From the NCBI GenBank assembly GCA_944548615.1, contig OX155980.1:38580284-38644283 (forward strand): a DNA stretch of 64,000 bases, written 5' to 3'. Numbering within the stretch: position 1 is the stretch's first letter; every line of letters starts with the position of its first letter. The translations under genes were made by a program, and so were the position numbers. Under the pieces are notes generated by a model. It saw only the letters and a list, made by a program, of their open reading frames with translations, had not been told where the DNA came from and searched no databases. The stretch comes from Micropterix aruncella (lineage: Eukaryota; Arthropoda; Insecta; Lepidoptera; Micropterigidae). Positions 45,801-51,151 of this stretch are shown here, in pieces.

Positions 45801-46925
45801 TTGTTGTTGAAGTCATATAATACTGATGTTTTTCGACTAACTCAACAAAATCAATATTGAATTCAATATCAAGACACATTTTCTTGGAAGTCCGACACCA
45901 CTGACCGCTTCCAACTGCCAAGCAACAAGCTGCCCCCTTTGCGTCCCTTCTGTCTGCATCAACTCATATTGTTAAGATGGTGGCGTTTCCAAAATGTGCC
46001 ACATCCTCGTCCGACGCCCGCGTCACCTCTCCTCTGTCTGAACTGCCCCTTAGGTTACTTCACACTTTGCCTCCTTGCTCGATGCAAAATAATCCTTCAA
46101 TTTAGAGGACATAGTGAGAATAAGAAAACCACTTACATACGAAATAGTCGCAAACTTTGCCACTCCCTCGATATCTACTTTAAACTGACGACTCGCACTC
46201 TGCGATGCAGCAAAGCAATTTGTCAACAAAAATATTGATACCCAACTAATATCATTACCATTTTAGCAACCCTTCTGCGACGGTGAAATGCAGGTTATAT
46301 CATAGAGGGTGAAACTAATAGCAATTTATTTGACTATCCACATACAAAAGTAAAAACGTATAAAACTGTAAAAACGAATAAAATAACAAAAATATTACAA
46401 AGTAAATTAAAGGCAAAAAAAAATATAATAAATTGTAAAATTTATAAATCTAATACTACAAATATATTCCTAGGAATAGATGACCAGTCTTGCTTATTCC
46501 CGGGCATATTATAACGCCAAAAATAATTTAAAATATGCAATGGCAAGGAGGATCTCGTAAATGACGTATTTATATTATTAAAATAGTAATAGTTAAATCA
46601 TAGTCAATATTACTGATAATGTTATTAGTAATAATAGTTAATATTACTGGACTGGTTAGTAGTTGGATACGAATGCAGGAGGGCGCTTAGGAAAAAACAT
46701 AGATCCGTCGAGAGAGCGCTACAATTCTGTCAACTATTGGTGGCTGCAATATTGAGCTGCCGCATTTATAGGTTAAAAGCCTTTACTATAATCATTTTGT
46801 TGCAGGTGCAATTGGTGTCGCGTGACGAGCAGAGTATCCTCGTTGTGTCGTATGCCGAATTGAAGCATTGTCTCGATCAAGCATTCGACGAGATAATGCA
46901 AGCCACTATTCAACTACCTTCATAG
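6745..46925 (+). CDS. PAN3: PAN3, PAN2-PAN3 deadenylase regulatory subunit (13 coding exons found)
   Basis: PAN3 is the pseudokinase adaptor that brings the PAN2 nuclease to poly(A)-binding protein during cytoplasmic mRNA deadenylation. Coding exons: 6745-6819, 10691-10774, ~28429-28552, 28602-28809, 33265-33360, 34909-35154, 35345-35526, 36831-36952, 40102-40356, 41343-41421, 41527-41642, 44724-44886, 46806-46925. From exon 3 onward the donor/acceptor phases all match and give one open frame of about 570 residues. The order is that of the family: short N-terminal conserved motif (VPQESKLATYM), low-complexity linker, a TYFYG motif, pseudokinase domain (exons 6-10), coiled-coil/linker (exon 11) and C-terminal knob (exons 12-13, TWSETGDRYMLKLFRD). 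The catalytic loop is degenerate, as expected for PAN3. Exon 2 ends in phase 0 but exon 3 cannot begin in phase 0, so one or more exons, perhaps carrying the PABP-binding PAM2 motif, are missing. Introns reach about 18 kb and are full of transposons. Confidence 0.9.
7692..7905 (+). pseudogene. Transposase N-terminal fragment (DUF4817-like HTH)
   Basis: The peptide contains MDRAHFGLRNIKESPRAKTI and WITMFKATGSTL, matching the DNA-binding region of insect mariner-like transposases. The frame breaks where retrotransposon sequence begins. Confidence 0.75.
7905..9399 (+). mobile_element. 5'-truncated R2/Dong-like non-LTR retrotransposon
   Basis: The insertion begins in the thumb region of a reverse transcriptase and ends in a 3' UTR closing with a TTTATTTATTA-type tail. 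Truncation at the 5' end is typical of target-primed reverse transcription. The same 3' end recurs at 32.3, 32.7-33.2 and 38.7-39.1 kb. Confidence 0.8.
7913..9238 (+). pseudogene. Non-LTR ORF C-terminal part: zinc knuckle and restriction-like endonuclease
   Basis: An uninterrupted frame of about 440 codons from a truncated polyprotein. In order: RT thumb (YDNYLTSHLSWPF, ADPSTLFRSK), a zinc knuckle CPLCSNTPCTARHILAGC, and a PD-(D/E)xK endonuclease (RPDITLYSL, VALIVELTVPWE), ending LWLRRGSEWVAR. The RT catalytic domain (YADD) is absent because of 5' truncation, so it cannot move by itself. The open frame suggests a fairly recent insertion. The clade assignment rests on the endonuclease type. 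Confidence 0.8.
9400..9840 (+). pseudogene. Transposase remainder (HTH end plus DDE C-terminus)
   Basis: After the retrotransposon end the transposase resumes with RRVSESVRKNPQQSTRKESQ. Further on, LLKQMFPGKVISMKG and PPRSPDLTPNNYFLG are the C-terminal catalytic-core motifs. The middle of the DDE domain is deleted and frames shift, so it is inactive. Confidence 0.8.
10691..10774 (+). CDS. PAN3: PAN3 exon 2
   Basis: Twenty-eight codons, phase 0 at both ends, flanked by tgcag and gtaaaa. The peptide NHGATTPTRSTNSIGKYNLR is Ser/Thr/Asn-rich, like the disordered N-terminal region of insect PAN3. Confidence 0.75.
11040..11830 (+). pseudogene. Mariner transposase relic, split by a MITE
   Basis: Readable pieces include YEWLARFRNGKCHLK (about 11455-11500), ISKNRRTTIIKLADL-like sequence (about 11550-11600) and a PHPPYSPDLAP-like C-terminal motif read as SHPPYSVDVDL near 11715-11750. 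Stops and frameshifts throughout. A TTAA-flanked MITE at 11112-11381 interrupts it. Confidence 0.6.
11112..11381 (+). mobile_element. piggyBac-type MITE, copy A
   Basis: Bounded by TTAA on both sides. Termini TTAACCCCTCAAGCC and GGCTTGAAGGGTTAA are inverted. The interior is AT-rich and non-coding. Copies B (47.3 kb) and C (54.5 kb) share nearly the whole sequence. TTAA targets and CCC-starting ends are piggyBac hallmarks. Confidence 0.85.
11832..13360. other. PAN3 intron sequence, no gene seen
   Basis: AT-rich. A short imperfect tandem motif with TCATCAGGTTAATGCACCTA recurs at about 12868-12930. No recognised coding signal. Confidence 0.4.
13370..13740 (+). pseudogene. CR1/Jockey-type reverse transcriptase relic
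   Basis: Degenerate frames read QTVKYLGVDIG, LSGRIQRLIYIF and SFSLCQSIISYGII-like motifs, the RT thumb/connection region of CR1/Jockey elements. Several stops; no ends identified. Confidence 0.55.
14498..15490 (+). pseudogene. RTE endonuclease domain (nonsense codon at 15185-15187)
   Basis: An apurinic-endonuclease-like domain: NARTLRTDRKLIELE, WDIIGLSEVRREGE, GDFNARLG and, after the in-frame TAG, RGQRLADFMEKEGLFAMNSF and the catalytic-region DHRLV. A run of 18 C near 14541-14558 encodes a poly-Pro tract and is a likely slippage site. Confidence 0.85.
15654..16780 (+). pseudogene. RTE reverse transcriptase (stop at 16431-16433, frameshifts)
   Basis: RT blocks LKSNKAPGEDRITTELLK, NYRLISLLSHVYKLFSRTI, LCLAFVDY then TAA then KAFDSVE, and the polymerase motif FADDVVIM. 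A frameshift lies between about 16560 and 16600. It is inactive. Confidence 0.85.
16922..17524. mobile_element. 603-bp GC-rich insertion within the RTE copy
   Basis: RTE coding is interrupted after ...YVYLG and resumes with VYLGHTIQLGRLNFDKE. The insertion is flanked by a 13-bp duplication TGTTTATTTGGGT (16909-16921 and 17525-17537), as made by target-primed retrotransposition. Its body is much richer in G+C than its surroundings and has no recognisable protein. It could be a SINE or part of a LINE. Confidence 0.75.
17538..17985 (+). pseudogene. RTE ORF C-terminal region
   Basis: Frames read RNEEIHRRTKVTDIARKI and RRRVGRPP, the conserved C-terminus of insect RTE elements. It stops abruptly at 17985, where a CR1-like tail begins. 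Confidence 0.8.
17986..18372 (-). mobile_element. CR1-like retrotransposon 3' end (first half of a split insertion)
   Basis: The TTATTTATTTA start is the reverse complement of an A-rich tail. The other half is 25709-25960; read on the minus strand that half gives MEFKNKLKKWLSNHDRLIIH, a typical CR1/Jockey ORF2 C-terminus. The insertion (5'-truncated, about 640 bp in total) was itself split by the Gypsy element. Confidence 0.65.
18373..19412 (+). repeat. Left LTR of the Gypsy element (carries about 300 extra bp)
   Basis: Matches the right LTR except for about 300 bp at about 18513-18815 absent from the right copy, and only a few substitutions (for example near 18394 and 19401). Short ORFs in it also occur in the right LTR and are not genes. 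Confidence 0.9.
19413..20109 (+). other. Gypsy primer-binding site and leader
   Basis: Directly after the LTR is TTGGCTGCCCAAAGCTGGGG, a typical primer-binding-site context. The leader holds a duplicated block, TTCTGCGGTTCGCCGCGAA followed by AAGTTCGCCG, at about 19672-19712 and 19799-19840; it may form stem-loops for RNA packaging or translation (inference). Confidence 0.65.
20110..21765 (+). pseudogene. Gypsy gag-protease-RT start, ended by an in-frame TAG
   Basis: ATG at 20110 follows an A-rich leader. Residues 1-200 are a Gag capsid-like region; a Gly/Arg-rich segment leads to a zinc knuckle CYRCGKFN-F-TVATC, where Phe (codon 20986-20988) replaces the usual His. The protease motif LLDTGSS has its Asp at codon 360. 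RT begins near residue 500 (KQRYYPLSPARL) and the frame stops at TAG 21763-21765, where the family normally has Trp. Gag and protease may still be made; the rest of pol cannot be without readthrough. Confidence 0.9.
21766..24182 (+). pseudogene. Gypsy pol: RT, RNase H, integrase (frameshift near 22286-22289)
   Basis: The first part (to about 22289) is in the gag frame and holds RT palm motifs CPFGVRNSP and YLDD (22114-22125). One base is missing near 22286-22289, and the rest lies in another frame to the stop at 24180-24182. That part includes RT thumb and RNase H (FALHCDASLYGLGG, YTDHASL), an HHCC zinc finger (CDTCQQYK) and integrase core motifs SVDLLG, ISDNGKQF and NPTERQ. All catalytic acids look intact. 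Confidence 0.9.
24183..24965 (+). other. Gypsy 3' UTR and polypurine tract
   Basis: Non-coding sequence between the pol stop and the right LTR. GGGGGAGAGG at about 24955-24964, immediately before the LTR, is the polypurine tract that primes plus-strand DNA. Confidence 0.75.
24966..25704 (+). repeat. Right LTR of the Gypsy element
   Basis: About 739 bp, TGTAAC...GTTATA, followed by the TAAT duplication. Lacks the extra 300 bp of the left LTR. Confidence 0.92.
25709..25960 (-). mobile_element. CR1-like retrotransposon, second half of the split insertion
   Basis: On the minus strand it reads MEFKNKLKKWLSNHDRLIIH then a stop. This is the truncated 5' side; the 3' tail is at 17986. GAT occurs at both outer junctions (17983-17985, 25961-25963). 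Confidence 0.65.
25961..26090 (+). mobile_element. RTE 3' end, continuation of the 14.4-18.0 kb copy
   Basis: Reads WTDDISKVAGSRWMEAAQDR then a stop, followed by a GATGATGATG tail. This follows directly on the ...VGRPP at 17980 in the family consensus, proving that both parts were one copy. One base is missing from the C run at the junction. Confidence 0.85.
26315..26563. mobile_element. piggyBac-type MITE, divergent copy D
   Basis: Starts TTAACCCCTCGAGCC and ends GGCTCGAGGGTTCAA; the right TTAA has mutated to TTCAA. Ends resemble copies A-C, the interior differs. It contains two GGACCGATCGGACTC repeats (about 26337-26351, 26380-26394). Confidence 0.6.
26640..28000. other. PAN3 intron sequence, no gene seen
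   Basis: AT-rich, no recognised protein. Holds a perfect 17-bp hairpin at 27303-27344. The missing PAN3 exon must lie somewhere between 10775 and 28428; none could be identified here with confidence. Confidence 0.4.
27303..27344. repeat. Perfect 17-bp inverted repeat
   Basis: Arms TAACAAGATAGGTTTTT (27303-27319) and its exact complement (27328-27344), 8-nt loop. Confidence 0.85.
28003..28116. mobile_element. 114-bp MITE with 22-bp terminal inverted repeats
   Basis: The left end ACATGTCGCAAAAATGAAGT and the right end are inverted copies with one mismatch over 22 bp. No coding. Family not recognised; no clear target duplication. Confidence 0.65.
28429..28552 (+). CDS. PAN3: PAN3 exon 3 (5' boundary uncertain)
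   Basis: The frame ends ...LKGHKHE before a gtgagc donor and joins exon 4 in phase 0. Stops at 28394-28399 in the same frame force the exon to start downstream of them; the only usable AG is at 28427-28428, which needs a preceding exon ending in phase 2. Because exon 2 ends in phase 0, an unseen exon of 3n+2 nt is implied. Its assignment to PAN3 rests on position and frame. Confidence 0.55.
28602..28809 (+). CDS. PAN3: PAN3 exon 4
   Basis: The acceptor tttcag ends at 28601 and the donor gtatgt begins at 28810. The 208 nt carry the IIGPTYFYG motif, the counterpart of the family's GGTTYFY, followed by a Pro-rich stretch. It ends in phase 1, matching exon 5. Confidence 0.85.
29380..31300 (-). 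other. GC-richer block, possible degraded retroelement
   Basis: Base composition differs from the flanks. The longest minus frames (29382-29627 and 29497-29796) overlap; one carries a hydrophobic run VIIILVIVVTLLLT that could be a membrane anchor and the other has Cys-rich text. This vaguely resembles the end of an envelope-like ORF of an LTR element, but nothing is firm and no LTRs were found. Confidence 0.25.
31301..32300. other. PAN3 intron sequence, no gene seen
   Basis: AT-rich, nothing recognisable in either strand. Confidence 0.4.
32308..32487 (+). mobile_element. Diverged 3' end of the R2/Dong-like family
   Basis: Matches the end of the 7.9-9.4 kb copy from TTCGAAGG through CTGTCCTAAACCTA and CTCACCCCCCA to the T-rich tail, with many substitutions. 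An older 5'-truncated copy. Confidence 0.75.
32678..32704. repeat. 27-bp near-palindrome
   Basis: GGTATGGGGTATA, one T, then its exact complement: two 13-nt arms with a 1-nt centre. Confidence 0.85.
32745..33197 (-). mobile_element. 5'-truncated R2/Dong-like 3' end, minus strand
   Basis: Reverse complement of 9399 back to about 8945, with high similarity. It starts in the endonuclease region (VELTVPWE) and includes the 3' UTR. It faces the copy at 32308-32487 tail to tail. Confidence 0.85.
33265..33360 (+). CDS. PAN3: PAN3 exon 5
   Basis: Ninety-six nt between ttttag and gtgagt. The peptide IDPSLYMPEAIRSEIMQKSQ corresponds to the short helical segment before the pseudokinase domain (family pattern: ADELRQELI). 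Phases fit both neighbours. Confidence 0.85.
33454..34632 (-). mobile_element. Mariner-like element, degraded, minus strand
   Basis: The right-hand border TACAGGGTGGACCAG (read on minus, ending about 34623) is a mariner-type end next to TA. Minus frames give QGIISPYFFDNEQGK and, near 33660, DLTPPEFFLWGYIKSRVY, DDE-domain motifs. The other end was not found. It is related to, but distinct from, the copy at 7.6 kb. Confidence 0.7.
34909..35154 (+). CDS. PAN3: PAN3 exon 6 (pseudokinase N-lobe)
   Basis: A 246-nt exon. Recognisable family blocks are YTDLIPLEP, ITSYRATSRRTG, MRRLHGFGR, WKKLDHPNIVRLRDVFTTKA. These form the N-lobe of the pseudokinase, including the region around the nucleotide pocket. 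It ends in phase 1. Confidence 0.95.
35345..35526 (+). CDS. PAN3: PAN3 exon 7
   Basis: Follows gcag and ends CATCAG before gtattt. It encodes MVYVYDYHPGYTTLLNAYI, the hinge and start of the C-lobe, then an acidic loop rich in Asp/Pro. Phase 1 in, phase 0 out. Confidence 0.92.
35595..35650 (+). ncRNA. 5S rRNA-derived segment (pseudogene or SINE3-type head)
   Basis: AAAGCTAAGCAATGTTGTGC and AGATGGGTGACCACCTG match the internal promoter half of 5S rRNA (roughly positions 48-100), with A box, intermediate element and C box order kept. The 5' half of 5S is absent. The following 100 nt are unrelated to 5S, which would suit a 5S-headed SINE. Confidence 0.65.
36831..36952 (+). CDS. PAN3: PAN3 exon 8
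   Basis: 122 nt. The peptide runs LLCEAFLWSILIQLTGVLRV then IHGSGLACR, the C-lobe helix leading into the degenerate catalytic loop. It ends in phase 2; the next exon supplies the final base of the Arg codon. Confidence 0.92.
37480..38250 (-). pseudogene. CR1-type reverse transcriptase relic
   Basis: On the minus strand: WFNSYLRARQQRVKVGDRVS (RT block before the active site), a GVPQG-like region, then HLYAYDVQLY where the family has YADD. Stops occur throughout. Inactive. Confidence 0.7.
38085..38115. repeat. 13-bp hairpin
   Basis: GACCTGCAACAAG, five-nt loop, exact complement. It lies inside the CR1 relic and breaks its sequence. Confidence 0.8.
38735..39105 (+). mobile_element. R2/Dong-like 3' fragments, rearranged
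   Basis: 38735-38845 matches the 3' UTR of the 7.9-kb copy; 38857-39105 then matches the endonuclease end (equivalent to 8955-9205). The order tail-then-coding shows two truncated copies in tandem or a rearranged one. Confidence 0.7.
39110..40090. other. PAN3 intron sequence, no gene seen
   Basis: No recognisable coding or repeat structure. Confidence 0.4.
40102..40356 (+). CDS. PAN3: PAN3 exon 9
   Basis: 255 nt between ttgtag and gtaagt. It carries TLDPSKVIVSGWRIRLSWCG, where active kinases keep catalytic residues, then QQSDLRALGNLALTLACRS. The metal-binding DFG is absent, consistent with a pseudokinase. Confidence 0.93.
41043..41265 (+). repeat. Dispersed repeat, copy 1
   Basis: Shares about 200 bp with 48890-49110, including GGTAACAAGAGGGAATTCAT and TTTACAAAAT(C/T)GACCAAAA. 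Non-coding, same orientation. Family unknown. Confidence 0.75.
41343..41421 (+). CDS. PAN3: PAN3 exon 10
   Basis: 79 nt after tttcag. It encodes YLLTNTSGHRSVTDLMPMIG then ARFYTQ, the end of the pseudokinase C-lobe. Phase 2 in, phase 0 out. Confidence 0.93.
41527..41642 (+). CDS. PAN3: PAN3 exon 11 (coiled-coil)
   Basis: 116 nt after ttacag. The peptide VETLQRRSDALEDQFSREID then NGRLYRLLVKLATINERPE matches the coiled-coil through which PAN3 dimerises. It ends in phase 2. Confidence 0.93.
42330..42980 (-). pseudogene. LINE RNase H and C-terminal relic
   Basis: On minus: LTWERGHNGTRGNEEADRLA (RNase H motif, family form GHxGxxGNExAD), followed by LSKDNLRRKVGLLTGNCR, the linker typical of Jockey/R1-type elements with a terminal RNase H. 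Frames shift several times. Confidence 0.75.
43107..43330. other. Possible piggyBac-type element end with CCCACAGGTGGG-like motifs
   Basis: Begins TTAACACGTTGACCCCCGCG. The motif CCTACAGGTGGG / CCCACAAATGGG recurs and reappears as CCCACAGGTGGG in the hairpin at 43655. No second end was identified. Confidence 0.35.
43655..43714. repeat. 29-bp perfect inverted repeat with 2-nt loop
   Basis: Arms 43655-43683 and 43686-43714 are exact complements; the centre is AG. Centre motif CGCCCACAGGTGGGCG. Confidence 0.9.
44724..44886 (+). CDS. PAN3: PAN3 exon 12 (knob domain)
   Basis: 163 nt after tgcag. Contains TWSETGDRYMLKLFRDYLFH, the most conserved stretch of the C-terminal knob domain that contacts PAN2. 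Ends AAG before gtaaag. Confidence 0.95.
44991..46049. mobile_element. PIF/Harbinger-type MITE
   Basis: TTA flanks both ends (44988-44990, 46050-46052). Termini GGCGCAGTTTAGACAGAGGA and the inverted right end GGGGCAGTTCAGACAGAGGA align for about 55 bp with few gaps. A 3-bp TTA duplication and G-rich ends fit PIF/Harbinger. It carries the hAT element at 45079-45590. Confidence 0.75.
45079..45590. mobile_element. Non-autonomous hAT element, 512 bp
   Basis: Ends CAGCGGCTCCCAAA and TTTGGGAACCCCTG are inverted, typical of hAT. An 8-bp duplication ATCTAG(A/C)C flanks it (45071-45078, 45591-45598). GGGTCGC is repeated subterminally. No transposase. Confidence 0.88.
46806..46925 (+). CDS. PAN3: PAN3 terminal coding exon
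   Basis: Forty codons including TAG at 46923-46925. It encodes LVSRDEQSILVVSYAELKHC, matching the family's C-terminal end, and stops at the usual place. Confidence 0.95.
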   Translation: MQLVSRDEQSILVVSYAELKHCLDQAFDEIMQATIQLPS

Positions 46926-47004
46926 CTTCTACGATATAGTGATTGTATAATTTATTACAGTCAGTACTGAACTAAAGCCGAGTACTGTACTGTGACATAT
47001 TTTA

Positions 47005-47010
47005 AATAAA
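47005..47010 (+). promoter_or_regulatory. Polyadenylation signal of PAN3
   Basis: AATAAA lies about 80 nt after the PAN3 stop codon, implying a short 3' UTR. Seen in the sequence; its use is inferred. Confidence 0.55.
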
Positions 47011-47274
47011 AACATTTATTTTCTAATACCAAGGTATGTATAAATTGTCGAAATAAAATACTTATCGTTAAGCAAAATAGTCTTTTTATTCAAAATTCGG
47101 ATTACCTTAGAACCAGAACCAGTCCAACACAAAAGAAACAGAAAAGTCCCTAGAACCATTATTTACACGACTGCCCAACAAAGGAGTGTAATGTGTTCAG
47201 GTTTCATCTGTGTATGTTTTTCGTTTCTTTATTCCATCATAACTTCAAAACGCTTAAACCGATTTAGAAGTGTG

Positions 47275-47531
47275 TTAACCCCTCAAGCCCCGATTGGCCA
47301 CATGATTAAGAGTGACGGCCCCGTTTTAATTTTATTTTAATTTAATTTGTTTTATTTTATTATGTTTTATAATGTTAAAATGTTTCATTTTAATTATGGG
47401 TACAGTGGTTTGGCAGTAATTAATGTTTTGATGAGACAGTGTCGTAATTCAGTTTTTTTACTATTTTTTACTAAAATTTTTTGGGACAGCAACTTGTCAA
47501 TCGGCTGAGGGGCCGAGGCCTGAAGGGTTAA
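47275..47531 (+). mobile_element. piggyBac-type MITE, copy B
   Basis: TTAA both sides. Nearly the same sequence as copy A, with a short deletion near the left end. Confidence 0.87.
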
Positions 47532-47539
47532 AATCGTTA

Positions 47540-48880
47540 TGTTGTTATGTTAGTGTCATAGAGTACCTCAACTGTCCCAAATATCAAGTAAGTAGCTGTC
47601 TAAGTGTCAATAAATTAACATAAATATATTAATTTTAGGGTCAAATGAAAGGTATGATTGAGTACATTCCGAAAATATACATGTATCTATAAGGATAAAT
47701 TCATAAACCACAAATATTTCATTAAAAAACCCGTAATAAAAATAATTATAAATACAATAGTTCACTTTCTGTAACAGCATCCGTGTTTTTTATTGTTTTA
47801 AATATATTTACTTGTATGAATTCATTACTCAAAAACACATGGAATGATAAATAATTTAGTGGAGGTACAACGTATGCTTTTTTGTCGTTGCATATGCACT
47901 GTCTGGTGTTTCATTCACATGCATACTTTAGAAAATTGTATGACTTTTTTTTTTCAAATATTGAACTATGTATCTCCAGTTAATTATTTAGAACAATTCG
48001 TAATCTTCTCTATAGGTAGACTGTATGCCCTGTTGCTAAAAATTTATCAAAATTAAAGGTTACGAAATATCGATTTTATAGTATAGTAAGTTTGTTAACA
48101 ATTCCTTCAATAGTAAATTTTTAAAATTATTCAGCCATTTGAGTTTATTTTTTTGCCAGGCGTTGGTCTGCGCTTTTTGCCTAGCACTCAAGTCTACAGC
48201 CCTTACCGCACGACATTTTAATTCAATACATCCTCTTTAGAAAGAAGGGACCTGCGGCTCTCTAGAACCGACTGCTTGGCGCTTGAGCCTTCGGCCCTCG
48301 CCGACGGGCCTTTGGGCGACAAGATTTTGGCCCTCGAGGACTTTCACCCTCAATATAATTATTAAATGCTAAAATCACTATGTAAATCAGATTTTTTGTA
48401 AAGCTCTAAAACGACTGAACCGATTTTGACCTACTTACACTACCATATTACAGTTTGTGTTACTGGCAAGTGCCAATCCAGCAAGCCGACATAATGCTAG
48501 CTCGGCTGGTAGCGTCACCAGCTTGTTTTATATGACTATTCCATATGATGAATGATGTTATATTATGTTAATGTTATGATGAATGATATTACATATGATG
48601 AATGATGTTATGATAATGATATGATTATGCCAAAATATTATGCGAAGCTCAAATATCTATTTATACTAATTTTTAAGGCGGTCAGTAGAGCAGTATAGAA
48701 GGTGATGTGCTGCAGCGCCATCTAGTGGCGAGTTACAACAAATCGGATAGCATAAAAACCTTTTCCATGTAAAAATACATATAGTGCCATCATGGTGATC
48801 GGTCGAACGGTGTCGAAGTCTATTAAGTTCGAACAGACAGACACACAAATATACCAACATTCATTTTTATATACAGCATG
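47540..48880. other. Intergenic sequence, no gene seen
   Basis: 48240-48360 is GC-rich with CGGCCCTCG-type repeats; 48400-48450 has CTGAACCGATTTTGA, a phrase common in lepidopteran Helitron-like repeats. 48540-48620 has TGATGAATGATGTTAT-like tandem units. Confidence 0.4.
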
Positions 48881-48889
48881 AGTTTTAAT

Positions 48890-49110
48890 TAAGCCGTCTT
48901 ACGCCAACAGTGCCTATAGGTACTTTGCGTCTTTTGGCAGATCCGCACGTAACCGTTTCGGCCAGCGCCCATATATATTATATATAAATATATAATATAC
49001 ACTACTAATAAGATTAATGACTAGGTAACAAGAGGGAATTCATGAAAAAAATATATTGTTAGTATTTATTTACAAAATTGACCAAAAAGTTACTGCGCAG
49101 TTTCAAAGTA
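48890..49110 (+). repeat. Dispersed repeat, copy 2
   Basis: See 41043-41265; same orientation, lower similarity in the first 60 bp. Confidence 0.75.
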
Positions 49111-49358
49111 AAAAAAATAACATTTTTTTTTCCGATCAAAAATGACAAAAGTTGCTTATTTGCTCTTACTGATTCACGCCTCGCCAACAAACTGTATACC
49201 AGTTTGGCAAGATTGTAATATTAAAAAAAATGTATCTTTTTCTTTGAATAAATCTAATAAAAAACATTAAAAACCCCCCTAAAGAATGTTGGTTAATTGA
49301 AACTCACCTGTATATAGATTGACTGTGAGTACAGTATGTGCAATTTTAATTCATATTA

Positions 49359-49934
49359 CAGTAGAACCTCAATTATAGCACAGTATACCAACCAGTAGCT
49401 TTACTCTCGAGCTACAGGGCATTACAGGAAGAGGGTGCGAGGAATGTAGTCAGAGGGGTACGTCCCAATGAACGCCTTTGCTTAGCATTACGCGCAGGTA
49501 AAGGCTGGTGATCTTCGAACATTGTATATCTGCGTGGGCCGAGTAGCGGACATCTGGCAGCCATACCTGAGCCCTTACGACTCGTGACGTATTCGCTTAG
49601 ATTTAAATTTTGTTTTAAGAGAAGCTACTGTCTGGGTATACTGTGATTATAGGTAGGTGTCGGAACCGGAGGGGAGCCGGATATGGGAAATAATAGTAAG
49701 CAGATTACATGGTATAACAAAGAAGTTGCATCAACATTTACATAATTATAATGGCAGTTTTCAAAAAACCCTCTGTACATGTACTAACATAATTGATTCT
49801 TTCAAGGTCCATCTATTGATAGAAACAGAATTATACGCCGCCTGCAATGCTTTGAAGTTGTTATGAAGACTGACGATTAACAGAACAACTAACAGACAGT
49901 GAAGGTTAAGTGCTGGAAAATCAAGGTTCTACTG
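49359..49934. mobile_element. Pogo/Tc1-like MITE, 576 bp
   Basis: Ends CAGTAGAACCTCAATTAT and the inverted AATCAAGGTTCTACTG, each bordered by TA. An inner repeat CAGTATACC / GGTATACTG lies at about 49380 and 49634. No complete transposase. Confidence 0.75.
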
Positions 49935-50356
49935 TAGATGAAAATTTTACGATATATTACATGAAAGTAATATTTTTTGAAAAATAAATATAAAAGTTGT
50001 TAAGGAAACAGTGATTTTTATTGAATTGCAGCAATGACCCACCATGTCGTCTAATTGCAACCTCTTCCAGGTGGCCAAATTGAAAACTTGTGTAAAACGC
50101 TGGTTATCACCCAACCAAGTGACCGCGCTAAACACTTCTTAACTTCGGTAATGAAGACTAGTGTTTCATCATTGCTACAAACAATACTGGTCGAGGCAAT
50201 CTCACACTCACTGCGATTCGCTAGGTCGATAAGACGCAATAGCCAGGATGTTTTTTTTTATCATCACATTGTTCACTTGCAAGAGGACAAAATTAACTCG
50301 CAGGCCACCATCTAATAGGATAGAAGTAAAACAAACGTATAAAAGATGTAAAAAGT

Positions 50357-50362
50357 ATTTAT
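50357..50362 (-). promoter_or_regulatory. Candidate polyadenylation signal of the minus-strand gene
   Basis: AATAAA on minus, about 585 nt downstream of the last ORF. Use is inferred. Confidence 0.35.
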
Positions 50363-50946
50363 TATTGAGATTAAAATAAAAATGGACGGCTCTTCATAGT
50401 ACAGTCAATAGTACAAAATAAATCATAGAAAAAGTAAAGTTCATATAAAAGGTACTGTTACCCATCTTAAAATCTAGTAAAATACTTGTAAAAATTAACT
50501 ATTTCTAAAAGATGTATTTTGCAATAAAAATGTCGCTTAAAAGGGAGTCAAAAATGCAATTTGTCCAGTAATGGGAATGTATTTTCCTTCTGAAATATAG
50601 CTTAAACTATGTGATTATATTGTGCGAAAATATACAAATATTTTTTTTGTAATTACATTTCTAAAGTTTGAATAGAGCTGGGAAAAGTGTCGATGAGATT
50701 CTTTTAGAGATTCATAGCTAAAAAGTGGTTGCATTTTGCTACGATTATGGCAGATAAATTTTATGGAGTGGGAATTTAGTCTAATCGCGACTATGGCTAT
50801 TTCGAACTTAACAATAAAATACCTAGTTAATAGAATTGGTATAAAGCATCATTTCGGGTTCGGTTGAATCAGCAGCTGGTTTGTCGAATTGAACAATCAA
50901 GAATGAATATTGTGTGAACTGAAATGACGCTTTTCATGCAAGTGAT

Positions 50947-51120
50947 TCAGGCGAATGACACCTTTTGATCGTATCCCTGATCCTCCCAATCGTACTGATC
51001 GGAAAGAGTGGTATGTCGCAGTTTGCACAGCCTCGGACCGTAACGCAGCATCACCATGATGACGCCCACAATGAAGAGGCACAGCATGGCGACTGCGGGA
51101 TATAGAATAATGAACGCCAT
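50947..51120 (-). CDS. 57-aa membrane micropeptide, second ORF of a candidate bicistronic mRNA
   Basis: ATG at 51120-51118 lies 31 nt after the TGA of the upstream ORF, in another frame, in the same 3' exon. G at -3 and G at +4 make a favourable start context. Residues 2-25 (FIILYPAVAMLCLFIVGVIM) form one transmembrane helix, followed by basic residues (RYGPRLCKLRH) and an acidic, Tyr-rich tail (DQYDWEDQGYDQK). The positive-inside rule predicts a cytoplasmic C-terminus. The ordered layout argues for a real peptide, but conservation was not tested. A TAG acceptor just upstream (about 51128) could alternatively give a separate transcript. Confidence 0.6.
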   Translation of the reverse strand: MAFIILYPAVAMLCLFIVGVIMVMLRYGPRLCKLRHTTLSDQYDWEDQGYDQKVSFA

Positions 51121-51151
51121 TGCGAAGCTATTGGTAAAATGTTTGTGAAAT

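Noticed and set aside
48530..48640. GATGAATGATGTTATG-type repeats as a possible CRISPR-like array
   Set aside because: Units are irregular, with no unique spacers; a simple AT-rich tandem repeat in a eukaryotic genome.
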